From contig JAHECM010000028.1 of assembly GCA_024641725.1 (NCBI GenBank), forward strand, positions 12,963-20,251: a stretch of DNA of 7,289 bases. The letters are read 5' to 3'. Origin of the DNA: Limnohabitans sp. (GTDB taxonomy: Bacteria > Pseudomonadota > Gammaproteobacteria > Burkholderiales > Burkholderiaceae_C). The notes beneath the pieces are model-generated. The model ran no database searches, was not told the DNA's origin, and saw nothing but the letters and a program-made list of their open reading frames with translations. Every line of letters starts with the position of its first letter. Position 1 is the first letter of the stretch. A program made the translations under genes and the position numbers. Below, in pieces: positions 1-5,873 of the stretch.

Positions 1-401
1 GCGCCCAAGGCGGGCTGCACCGAGCCATCCAGACCGCCATTGCCTTGGTAATAAAAGCGGCCGTTCCAGGCCACCGGCAAACGCATCTCAAAGCCAATCG
101 CGTAGTCGCGTCCGTCGCTGCCTTTGCGCTCGTGCATGCGGCCTTTGACCAAGCAGTGCGCAGGCACCAGCTTGTCGCCCTGTTTCAATGCTCCTGCTTC
201 TACCCGTGAGGCCGCGTCCAGCCGGGTCTGGGGCCATTGCAGTGCGCCTACCAAGGCCTCGCAACTGGACAGGCTGGCCCCGCTGGCCGCCTTCAAAGCG
301 GGGATGGACGCCCCCGGCAAACTGCTGCACGCCACGAGCACGCTGCCCGAGCACAAGACGGCCGCGGCCTGCAAGACGGATTTCAATGGAAAGGGTTTCA
401 T
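1..401 (-). CDS. Tannase/feruloyl esterase family lipoprotein, N-terminal part (runs off left edge)
   Basis: The first 133 codons are present; the rest lies beyond position 1. The translation opens with a lipoprotein signal: MKPFPLK, a hydrophobic stretch, then lipobox L22-V23-A24-C25. Serine follows the cysteine, so outer-membrane sorting is expected. The mature part matches the start of tannase-family alpha/beta hydrolases: a Cys near the start (C47, in SCEALVG), then P80-A-H-C83, then Y100-AIGFEMRLP and W112-NGRFYYQGNGG with the typical WNGRF and GNGG motifs. Family members hydrolyse ester bonds of gallate, ferulate or related aromatic acids; MHETase of Ideonella sakaiensis is a member. 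The catalytic Ser, Asp and His are not in the window, so activity and substrate are unknown. The ATG at 401 is chosen because the signal peptide begins there; no strong Shine-Dalgarno is visible and no ATG lies close upstream in frame. It follows feoB after 195 bp and is not obviously related to iron uptake. Confidence 0.82.
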   Translation of the reverse strand, partial: MKPFPLKSVLQAAAVLCSGSVLVACSSLPGASIPALKAASGASLSSCEALVGALQWPQTRLDAASRVEAGALKQGDKLVPAHCLVKGRMHERKGSDGRDYAIGFEMRLPVAWNGRFYYQGNGGLDGSVQPALG

Positions 402-596
402 GGTGGGTCGCTTGGGTAGAGGAGACAAAGCCAAAGCATAGCCGCGCCACGCCAGCCACGGCAGGTCAGAGGTCGCGCGGGTGCCTAGGGTTTTCCCGGC
501 GGCAGCCACGCGGTCAACAGGGGCAATGTGGCCAATGTGGGTGACTTGGAACAGGCGAAGCAGGCAGGCCAGGCCGACCCTGCCGAACGCAGGGGC
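402..596. other. Intergenic gap between feoB and the tannase-family gene
   Basis: I see no convincing gene here on either strand; short open frames exist but lack a ribosome binding site and recognisable protein sequence. The gap holds a short hairpin directly after feoB (578-594) and a small direct repeat of AATGTGGCC type near 524-540. A TATGCT hexamer (minus strand, near 435-440) is the only -10-like sequence close to the downstream gene, and it has no matching -35, so no promoter is called. Confidence 0.5.
578..594 (-). terminator. Hairpin just after feoB, possible 3' end structure
   Basis: On the minus strand CCCTGC-GTTCG-GCAGGG forms a perfect 6-bp stem with a 5-base loop, beginning two bases after the feoB stop codon. 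No run of T follows, so it does not meet the usual pattern of an intrinsic terminator. It may protect the 3' end or act with Rho, or it may be chance in GC-rich DNA. Confidence 0.25.
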
Positions 597-2546
597 TCAA
601 ACCCAGGCGGAGACCACCCGAAAGGTGATGAAAGCAGCGCCATAAGCCAGCCCCAGCTGGTACAGCAGCGTGATGGCAGGCAGCTTCCAGCCGCCGCTTT
701 CGCGGTGGATGGCCACCAGTGTGGACAGGCATTGCGGCGCAAAAATGTACCAAGCCAACAGCGCCATGCCCGTGGCCAGGCTCCACTGCTCGGCCAGCAC
801 CGGGGCCAGCGCGGTGGCGGCACCGGCGTCAGCGGCCACCACGGCGTAGACCGTGGCCAGCGCGCCAATGGCCACTTCGCGGGCGGCCATGCCGGTGAGC
901 AGGGCCACACTGATTTGCCAGTTGAAGCCCAGCGGCGCAAACAGCACTTGCAAGGCCCGCCCCACTTGTCCGGCGTAGCTGTGCTCAATGGCCGGGCCCA
1001 CAGCGCCCACCGGAGCGGCCGGGTAGCTGGCCAGCCACCACAGCGCCACCGACAGCAGCAAGATCACGCTGCCCACGCGGCGCAGAAAAATCCAAGCCCT
1101 TTGCCACAGCCCCATCGCCAAATTGCGCAGGGTGGGCCAGTGGTAAGACGGCAGCTCCATCATCAATGGGCGTGACTGCCGCCCCGATCGCGTGAGCCAC
1201 TTGAGCACCCAGGCGACCGCCATGCCGCCCGCAATGCCCGTGAAGTACAAGCCCAACAAGACCAAACCCTGCAGGTGCATGCCGTGCCAGTTGTCCGCCG
1301 GGATGAAGGCCGAGATCAGCAAGGTGTAGACCGGCAAACGGGCTGAGCAAGTCATCAATGGGGCGATCAATATCGTCACCAAGCGGTCACGCCGGTTGGC
1401 GATGCTGCGCGCGGCCATGATGCCCGGCACTGCGCACGCAAAGCTCGACAAGAGCGGGATGAACGAGCGCCCCGACAGCCCCACCCCGCCCATGATGCGG
1501 TCCAGCAAAAAGGCGGCACGCGGCAAGTAGCCGGACTCTTCGAGCAGCAAGATGAAGAAAAACAGGATCAAAATTTGCGGCAAAAACACCAACACCCCGC
1601 CCATGCCGGCCAGCAAACCCTGCACCAGCAAAGCACGCCACCACACATCGGGCCAAGCCTGCAGCGCCATTGCCGACAAAGCTTCCGTGCCGTTTTTGAT
1701 GGCTTCCATCGGTATGTTGGCCCAGGCGAACACCGCCTGAAACACCAAGAACAACACGGCCAGCAACAGCAATGGCCCCAACACAGGGTGCAGCACGACC
1801 CGGTCAATCCGGTCGCTGAGCGCATCGGGCACCAGCGAATCCAGCTGCAAACGGCACAACAGGGCCTGCACCCGCACATGGTCACCCTCGGCATGGGCCT
1901 GCTCGAGCGACGCGTCGGGGCCGACTTGCACCGAGGCTTGCTCTGAACCTTGCTCTGTACCTTGCACAGCCCCTTGCGAGCGGGCCTGTGGCCCCTGCGG
2001 CCAGTGCGCCCAAGGCTGCCCCGCCAGCCAGTGGCGCACGGCGGCGTCGCCGCCTGACTGCACAGCCACACTGGTGACCACGGGCACGCCGAGCGCCTGC
2101 GACATGGCCTCGGGGTCGATCTGCAAGCCCCGCCCTGCGGCCAGATCGGCCATGTTGAGCACCACCAAACAGGGCAAGCCCAAACGCTGAACAGCCAACA
2201 CCAGGCGCAAGCCCCGGCGCAGGTTGGTCGCGTCCACCACACAGACCAGGGCGTCGGGCCGTTTTTCGCCGGGGGACTGGCCCAGCAGCACCGCGCAAGC
2301 CACGCGTTCGTCGTCTGAGCGAGGGTAGAGGCTGTACACACCCGGCAAGTCCAGCACGCGCAAAGCGCGGCCATCGCTCAGGCTCAAGCGCCCTTCTTTT
2401 TTCTCGACCGTGGCCCCGGCGTAGTTGGCCACCTTTTGGTGGCTGCCCGTCAGGCGGTTGAACAGTGCGGTCTTGCCGCAATTGGGGTTGCCCACCAAAG
2501 CAATCAGTGTGCCGCGCGGCACCAGGTGCATGCGTTGCTCACGCAT
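597..2546 (-). CDS. feoB: Ferrous iron transport protein B (GTPase-coupled inner-membrane permease)
   Basis: FeoB imports Fe(II) across the inner membrane. The 649-aa product starts with a small G domain: G1 GNPNCGKT (19-26), switch region NYAGATVE (41-48), G3 DLPGVYSL (66-73) and G4 NMAD (131-134). A helical linker follows with an unusual Gln repeat (191-207). The membrane part begins near residue 256 and carries the family Gate motifs: EESGYLPRAAFLLDR (336-350), GLSGRSFIPLLSSFACAVPG (356-375, Cys371) and LMTCSARLPVY (397-407, Cys400). Conserved AREVAIGAL and APQC segments lie near the C terminus. Length is at the short end for the family. The frame is open further upstream, but I choose the ATG at 2546: GGAG lies 7 bases upstream and the conserved domain starts soon after. 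An ATG at 2531 is a weaker alternative. It overlaps feoA by 8 bp, indicating one operon with translational coupling. No feoC is visible downstream. Confidence 0.96.
   Translation of the reverse strand: MREQRMHLVPRGTLIALVGNPNCGKTALFNRLTGSHQKVANYAGATVEKKEGRLSLSDGRALRVLDLPGVYSLYPRSDDERVACAVLLGQSPGEKRPDALVCVVDATNLRRGLRLVLAVQRLGLPCLVVLNMADLAAGRGLQIDPEAMSQALGVPVVTSVAVQSGGDAAVRHWLAGQPWAHWPQGPQARSQGAVQGTEQGSEQASVQVGPDASLEQAHAEGDHVRVQALLCRLQLDSLVPDALSDRIDRVVLHPVLGPLLLLAVLFLVFQAVFAWANIPMEAIKNGTEALSAMALQAWPDVWWRALLVQGLLAGMGGVLVFLPQILILFFFILLLEESGYLPRAAFLLDRIMGGVGLSGRSFIPLLSSFACAVPGIMAARSIANRRDRLVTILIAPLMTCSARLPVYTLLISAFIPADNWHGMHLQGLVLLGLYFTGIAGGMAVAWVLKWLTRSGRQSRPLMMELPSYHWPTLRNLAMGLWQRAWIFLRRVGSVILLLSVALWWLASYPAAPVGAVGPAIEHSYAGQVGRALQVLFAPLGFNWQISVALLTGMAAREVAIGALATVYAVVAADAGAATALAPVLAEQWSLATGMALLAWYIFAPQCLSTLVAIHRESGGWKLPAITLLYQLGLAYGAAFITFRVVSAWV
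1925..1976 (-). repeat. 12-bp tandem repeat inside feoB (Q-x-x-x repeat)
   Basis: The tetramer CTTG (plus strand) recurs at 1925, 1937, 1949, 1961 and 1973, exactly every 12 bases, and the middle units (CTTGCTCTGAAC, CTTGCTCTGTAC) are nearly identical. In the protein this puts Gln at 191, 195, 199, 203 and 207: QGAV-QGTE-QGSE-QASV-Q. It sits between the GTPase domain and the first membrane helix. The period is a multiple of three, so gain or loss of units would keep the frame. Confidence 0.85.
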
Positions 2547-2781
2547 GGGGGGGCTCCAGCTCGATGCTGCGGGCTTCGTCCCGGCGCAGCGCAAAGGTGG
2601 ACAAGCCCACCCGCACCGCCAAGGGGTCGCCACCAAACAGGCTGCGCGACATCACGCAGACCGGCTCGCCCGGCAAAAAACCGATCTCTTCGAGCTGCCG
2701 AGCCTGGGACTCTTGCCCCTCAGACACCCGCACCCGGGCGACGCGCCAGACGGTGGACAGGGGAACTTGGTCGAGGGTCAT
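2539..2781 (-). CDS. feoA: Ferrous iron transport protein A (SH3-like partner of FeoB)
   Basis: An 80-aa cytoplasmic protein with the FeoA pattern: a hydrophobic first strand, Q29-LEEIGFLPGEPV (about 29-41), G50-GDPLAVRVG (50-59) and A64-LRRDEA (64-70). The fold is a small SH3-like barrel, and the length is normal. FeoA is needed for FeoB-dependent Fe(II) uptake and probably binds FeoB directly; the exact mechanism is not settled. The ATG at 2781 is chosen because it lies about 20 bases after the predicted transcription start and fits the family's length, but no clear Shine-Dalgarno precedes it. The gene ends 8 bp inside feoB. It follows a Fur box and a -10 element, so repression by Fe-loaded Fur is expected. 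Its last codons contain a C7 tract that, if shortened by one base, would join FeoA in frame to FeoB. Confidence 0.92.
   Translation of the reverse strand: MTLDQVPLSTVWRVARVRVSEGQESQARQLEEIGFLPGEPVCVMSRSLFGGDPLAVRVGLSTFALRRDEARSIELEPPHA
2547..2553 (-). promoter_or_regulatory. C7 homopolymer between the feoB Shine-Dalgarno and start codon
   Basis: On the minus strand GGAG (2557-2554) is followed by exactly seven C and then the feoB ATG (2546). The tract is therefore both the whole ribosome-binding spacer of feoB and part of the feoA codons for Glu-Pro-Pro-His. Confidence 0.7.
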
Positions 2782-2808
2782 GCCGAAAAGTCAAAAATGA
2801 GATGCCCG

Positions 2809-2814
2809 ATTTTA
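2809..2814 (-). promoter_or_regulatory. -10 element of the feoAB promoter
   Basis: TAAAAT on the minus strand matches TATAAT at five of six positions and lies directly after the Fur box. It predicts a transcription start near 2801-2803 and a leader of about 20 bases before feoA. No good -35 hexamer is visible at 16-18 bp, so the promoter may be weak. Confidence 0.5.
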
Positions 2815-2832
2815 TCGAGAATCATTCTCAAT
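2814..2832 (-). promoter_or_regulatory. Fur box upstream of feoA
   Basis: The core GAGAAT-C-ATTCTC (2817-2829, plus strand) is a perfect 6-1-6 inverted repeat. Against the Fur 7-1-7 consensus TGATAATNATTATCA, the minus-strand TGAGAATGATTCTCG matches 11 of the 14 defined positions. It sits immediately upstream of the -10 element, where Fe-bound Fur would block RNA polymerase. The position before an Fe(II) uptake operon supports the call. Confidence 0.82.
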
Positions 2833-2848
2833 TGACTTGATGCAGCGC

Positions 2849-2879
2849 AAACCATGGCCCATTGAAGGGGCGATGGCTT
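2849..2879 (-). terminator. Hairpin 20 bp after parC, probable terminator
   Basis: On the minus strand AAGCCAT-C-GCCC, a 7-base loop (CTTCAAT), then GGGC-C-ATGGTTT forms a stem of eleven pairs (one of them G-T) with a single C-C mismatch. It begins 20 bp after the parC stop and precedes the feoAB promoter, the expected place for a transcript end. The T-run after it is only the TTT inside the stem, so termination efficiency is uncertain. The structure is nearly symmetric. Confidence 0.5.
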
Positions 2880-2898
2880 CCCGCCCTCTGTCCAGACC

Positions 2899-5268
2899 TC
2901 ACTCCACCCGCGTCACCCGGCTCGGTTTGAAGCCCAAGTCCGCCACGCGGCCCTTCTTGGCCCGCGCCGCTTTGGCGTTGTTGAGGCTGCGGATTTCGAG
3001 CGTTTCTTCGCGCTCTTTGCCGCCCCGGCCAATGCCTTCGATCTTGACGCTGCGGGTGTAGGCCGCTGCGCCCGCCAGGGTGTCTTTGGCTTCGAGGTCG
3101 ATCAGCATCAGGCCCCTGCCGCCTTTTTCCATGGTTTTGAGTTCGCTGATCTCAAACGTCAACACGCGTCCACCGGTGCTGGCGCAGCACACGCTGTTTG
3201 CCGCAGGCATGGGCTGTTTATCGGCAGGCACGGTGGCACTGCTGCCGCTCACATGGCTGGGGGCGCAGATGGTTTCGCCATCTCCCAGGCTGATGAAGGC
3301 TTTGCCCGCTTTGTTGCGCGAAATCATGTTCTCGACCGAGGCCATGAAACCGTAGCCGCCTGAGCCGCTCAGCAGCAGCGTGGCGTTGGCCGGGCCTGCA
3401 AAGTAGTGGGCGATTTGGGTGGTGGGCTCCAGCTCGATGAGGGTGGTCACCGGTTGGCCGTCGCCTCGCGCGCCCGGCAAGGTGGCCACCGGCACACTGT
3501 AGAGGCGGCCGTTGCTGCCAAAGATGATGAGCTGGTCCACCGTGCGGCATTCAAACGTGCCGTACAGCCCGTCGCCCGCCTTGAAGGCGAAGCTGCTGGC
3601 GTCGTGGCCGTGGCCGGTGCGCGCACGCACCCAACCTTTTTCAGACACCACCACCGTCACGGGCTCGTCCACCACCTTGACTTCGGCCACCGCCTTTTTC
3701 TCTTCTTGAATCAAGGTGCGGCGCGGATCGGCAAAGGTCTTGGTGTCGGCTTCGATCTCTTTGACCATCAGGCGGCGCAGCGCAGCGGGGCTGCCCAAAA
3801 TCTCTTCGAGCTTGCCTTGCTCGCCACGCAGCTCAGACAGCTCTTGCTCGATCTTGATGGCTTCGAGCCGGGCCAGTTGGCGCAGGCGAATCTCTAGGAT
3901 GTCTTCGGCCTGGCGGTCGCTGAGCTTGAAGGCCTCGATCAGCGCGGGCTTGGGCTCGTCACTGTGTCGGATGATGCGGATCACCTCGTCGATGTTGAGC
4001 AACACCAACTGACGGCCTTCCAAAATGTGGATGCGGTCCAGCACCTTGTTCAAGCGGTGCTGGCTGCGGCGGGCGATGGTGGTTTGCCGAAAGCTGATCC
4101 ACTCGGTCAAGATCTGGCGCAGCGATTTTTGGATCGGTTTGCCGTCGATGCCCACCATGGTCATGTTGATCGGGGCCGAGGTCTCCAAGCTGGTGTGGGC
4201 CAGCAGCGCGGTGATGAGCTCGGGCTGAGAGGTGCGGCTGGTCTTGGGCTCGAACACCAAGCGCACAGCAGCGTCTTTGCTCGATTCGTCGCGCACCACG
4301 TCCAGCACCGCCAGCAAGCTGGCCTTGAGCAGTTGCTGGTCTTGGGTGAGGGCCTTTTTGCCGGTCTTGACCTTGGGGTTGGTCAGCTCCTCGATTTCTT
4401 CCAGCACTTTTTGGGTGCTGACGCCGGGCGGCAACTCGGTCACCACCAGCTGCCACTGGCCACGGGCCAGCTCTTCGATCTTCCAACGCGCACGCACCTT
4501 GAGGCTGCCGCGCCCCGTGCGGTAAGCGTCGGCAATGTCGCTGGCCGGGCTGATGATCTGGCCGCCGCCGGGGTAGTCGGGGCCGGGGATGATGGCCAGC
4601 AGCTCGGCGTCGCTGAGCTGGTTGTTTTTGATCAGGGCCACACAAGCGTCGGCCACTTCGCGCAGGTTGTGGCTGGGGATCTCGGTGGCCAAACCCACGG
4701 CAATGCCGCTGGCGCCATTGAGCAGCGTGAACGGCAAGCGGGCAGGCAACTGGCTGGGCTCTTCAGTGGAGCCGTCGTAGTTGGGGATGAAGTCCACCGT
4801 GCCCATGTCAATCTCGTCGAGCAGCAAGCTGGTGATGCGGGCCAGCCGCGCCTCGGTGTAACGCATGGCGGCTGCGCCATCGCCGTCACGGCTGCCAAAG
4901 TTGCCCTGGCCGTCGATGAGCGGGTAGCGCTGCGAAAAGTCTTGCGCCATGCGCACCAGCGCGTCATAGGCGGCGGTGTCGCCGTGCGGGTGGTAACGGC
5001 CCAGCACATCGCCCACCACGCGGGCGCTCTTGACGGGCTTGGCGGCGGTGCCGTTGTTGGGGCCGCTGTACGACAAACCCATGCGGTCCATCGAATACAA
5101 AATGCGCCGCTGCACCGGCTTTTGGCCGTCGCACACATCGGGCAAAGCGCGGCCTTTGACCACGCTCAGCGCGTATTCGAGGTAAGCACGCTGGGCGTAA
5201 GCGGCCAGGTGGTCGCCCTCGGGGGCGGCAGCTTGCTCTGAAGTTTCGGGGGTCAGCAAATCGGTCAT
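2899..5268 (-). CDS. parC: DNA topoisomerase IV subunit A
   Basis: ParC is the DNA-cleaving subunit of topoisomerase IV, which with ParE unlinks replicated chromosomes and relaxes supercoils. The 789-aa protein is slightly longer than the E. coli one (752 aa). The breakage-reunion part runs from about residue 20 to 500: A33-LSVVKGRALPDV and KPVQRRILY near the start, YHPHGDTAAYDALV (92-105), GQGNFGSRDGD (120-130) and AAMRYTEARL, in which Tyr137 is the catalytic tyrosine. The C-terminal beta-pinwheel begins near 535, with blade-like repeats such as GWVRART, GRLYSVPV and GRVLTFEI. It is called parC rather than gyrA because the C-terminal domain is short and parE lies upstream. At the quinolone-resistance positions it has Thr98 and Asp102, where E. 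coli has Ser80 and Glu84. No Shine-Dalgarno precedes the ATG; a 14-codon ORF ends on it by an ATGA overlap. Confidence 0.96.
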   Translation of the reverse strand: MTDLLTPETSEQAAAPEGDHLAAYAQRAYLEYALSVVKGRALPDVCDGQKPVQRRILYSMDRMGLSYSGPNNGTAAKPVKSARVVGDVLGRYHPHGDTAAYDALVRMAQDFSQRYPLIDGQGNFGSRDGDGAAAMRYTEARLARITSLLLDEIDMGTVDFIPNYDGSTEEPSQLPARLPFTLLNGASGIAVGLATEIPSHNLREVADACVALIKNNQLSDAELLAIIPGPDYPGGGQIISPASDIADAYRTGRGSLKVRARWKIEELARGQWQLVVTELPPGVSTQKVLEEIEELTNPKVKTGKKALTQDQQLLKASLLAVLDVVRDESSKDAAVRLVFEPKTSRTSQPELITALLAHTSLETSAPINMTMVGIDGKPIQKSLRQILTEWISFRQTTIARRSQHRLNKVLDRIHILEGRQLVLLNIDEVIRIIRHSDEPKPALIEAFKLSDRQAEDILEIRLRQLARLEAIKIEQELSELRGEQGKLEEILGSPAALRRLMVKEIEADTKTFADPRRTLIQEEKKAVAEVKVVDEPVTVVVSEKGWVRARTGHGHDASSFAFKAGDGLYGTFECRTVDQLIIFGSNGRLYSVPVATLPGARGDGQPVTTLIELEPTTQIAHYFAGPANATLLLSGSGGYGFMASVENMISRNKAGKAFISLGDGETICAPSHVSGSSATVPADKQPMPAANSVCCASTGGRVLTFEISELKTMEKGGRGLMLIDLEAKDTLAGAAAYTRSVKIEGIGRGGKEREETLEIRSLNNAKAARAKKGRVADLGFKPSRVTRVE

Positions 5269-5309
5269 TTTTTCTGCGCGTTCTTAGGTTTGCGTTGGGG
5301 TGTGGTCAT
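5265..5309 (-). CDS. 14-codon leader ORF overlapping the parC start
   Basis: A tiny ORF, MTTPQRKPKNAQKK, reads from an ATG at 5309 to a TGA that shares bases with the parC ATG (ATGA). The peptide is very basic (five Lys/Arg in 14). Because parC itself lacks a Shine-Dalgarno, ribosomes ending this ORF could restart on parC. The ORF has no strong ribosome binding site of its own, so it may be chance. It overlaps the 40-codon ORF at 5284-5406 in another frame. Confidence 0.3.
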   Translation of the reverse strand: MTTPQRKPKNAQKK

Positions 5310-5406
5310 GGCTTGTCGATGGCGTGGCCGGATCAAGCAGTACATTGCGATGAATGGCCGGTTGGACATCGCGCAGTTCAATGCGCAGTGGGGGGGCGAT
5401 GGGCAT
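5284..5406 (-). pseudogene. Short ORF resembling the N terminus of pRiA4b ORF-3 family proteins, probable remnant
   Basis: The 40-aa reading frame starts at an ATG 21 bases after the toxin gene's stop and ends at TAA 16 bp before parC. Residues 7-25 (LRIELRDVQPAIHRNVLLD) look like the opening strand and turn of the pRiA4b ORF-3 (PRiA4_ORF3) domain, where a pattern of L-x-I-x-L-x-D/G-V/I-x-P-x-I-x-R-x-V/I is usual. The usual Trp of the PxIWRR segment is His here, and the rest of the domain (about 150 aa or more) is missing; after residue 30 the sequence becomes Thr/His-rich. No clear ribosome binding site is seen. I read it as a decayed fragment, but it could be a small intact gene or a chance resemblance. 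The family assignment comes from memory of the motif and is not certain. Confidence 0.35.
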
Positions 5407-5419
5407 GGGCGGTTGAGGG
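5390..5419 (+). other. G-quadruplex-type motif between the toxin gene and parC
   Basis: The plus strand has GGGGGGG (5390-5396), GGG (5401-5403), GGG (5407-5409) and GGG (5417-5419) with loops of 4, 3 and 7 bases, which fits the standard four-run pattern. It lies on the template strand for these minus-strand genes, starting 7 bp after the toxin gene's stop. Such patterns occur by chance in GC-rich genomes. Confidence 0.45.
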
Positions 5420-5426
5420 TGCGTAG

Positions 5427-5873
5427 TTAAGGGACAAGCACTTTGGGCACCCAGCCTTTGGCCGCTGCCCGCTTGGCAAACCCTTTGTCGTCAAAGGTGG
5501 CCATCACATCGCAATGGCGGCTGCTGGCATGGTGCAAGACATCGGCAAAATCAAACCCTTGCGCCAACGCGTCGCAGGCGCTTTGCAAGGCTTGGCGGTC
5601 TTGCACCTGCACATGCGGCAGGGTCAACAAATGGCCAAAGACGGTGGCCACGGTGTCCGGCGAGAGCTTGTAAAAGCCGCGCAGCACCCATTCCAACTCC
5701 AGCGCCACGGTGGTGGCCACAAACAAGGGTTTGCCACTTTCCAAAAGGGCTTGGGCCCGCTCGCACTGCGCAGCGGTGGCTGCGTCGGCATTTTCGGCCT
5801 GCACGTAGTAGCGGGCCAGCACGTTGGTGTCCAGCGCGGTCAATCGCGCTGTGCGGTGGGTCCGCTGACTCAT
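5427..5873 (-). CDS. PIN-domain ribonuclease toxin (VapC-like) of a type II toxin-antitoxin pair
   Basis: A 148-aa single-domain protein with the PIN-domain acidic residues in the expected order: Asp15 in ALDTNVLARYY, Glu59 in ALELEWVLRGFY, Asp111 in GFDFADVLHHASS and Asp128 in MATFDDKGF. These bind Mg2+/Mn2+ and cut RNA in known VapC toxins, usually tRNA or rRNA; the target here cannot be told from sequence. All key residues are present, so the toxin looks intact. The frame is open to an ATG at 5900, but I choose 5873, where ATG overlaps the antitoxin stop as ATGA and the conserved strand begins about 10 residues later. There is no clear Shine-Dalgarno, so translation probably depends on the antitoxin, which keeps antitoxin in excess. 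The pair sits between parE and parC, transcribed in the same direction. Confidence 0.9.
   Translation of the reverse strand: MSQRTHRTARLTALDTNVLARYYVQAENADAATAAQCERAQALLESGKPLFVATTVALELEWVLRGFYKLSPDTVATVFGHLLTLPHVQVQDRQALQSACDALAQGFDFADVLHHASSRHCDVMATFDDKGFAKRAAAKGWVPKVLVP

Noticed and set aside
88..459. 123-codon minus-strand frame at the left end
   Set aside because: It is out of frame with the lipoprotein that has a clear signal peptide, lipobox and tannase-family motifs in the same stretch.
440..465. GC-rich potential hairpin upstream of the tannase-family gene
   Set aside because: On the minus strand GCCGTGGC and GTGGCGCGGC pair only for about six bases with a wobble, and no T-run follows; too weak to call.
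528..1175. 215-codon open frame on the plus strand
   Set aside because: It is antisense to feoB and has a composition dominated by Gln, Gly, Arg and His, typical of a shadow frame; no ribosome binding site or motif was seen.
1568..2374. 268-codon open frame on the minus strand overlapping feoB
   Set aside because: It is the alternate frame of feoB and very rich in Cys, Trp and Arg, which is an artefact of GC-rich codons.
2547..2636. Upstream extension of feoB to an ATG at 2636
   Set aside because: The frame is open but the extra 30 residues are the shadow of feoA, show no conserved sequence, and the ATG at 2546 has a well-spaced GGAG.
3964..5241. 425-codon open frame on the plus strand
   Set aside because: It lies wholly antisense to parC, whose protein is clearly recognisable. 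The translation is a Gly/Val/Gln/His-rich string with no family motif, as expected for the complementary frame of a GC-rich gene.
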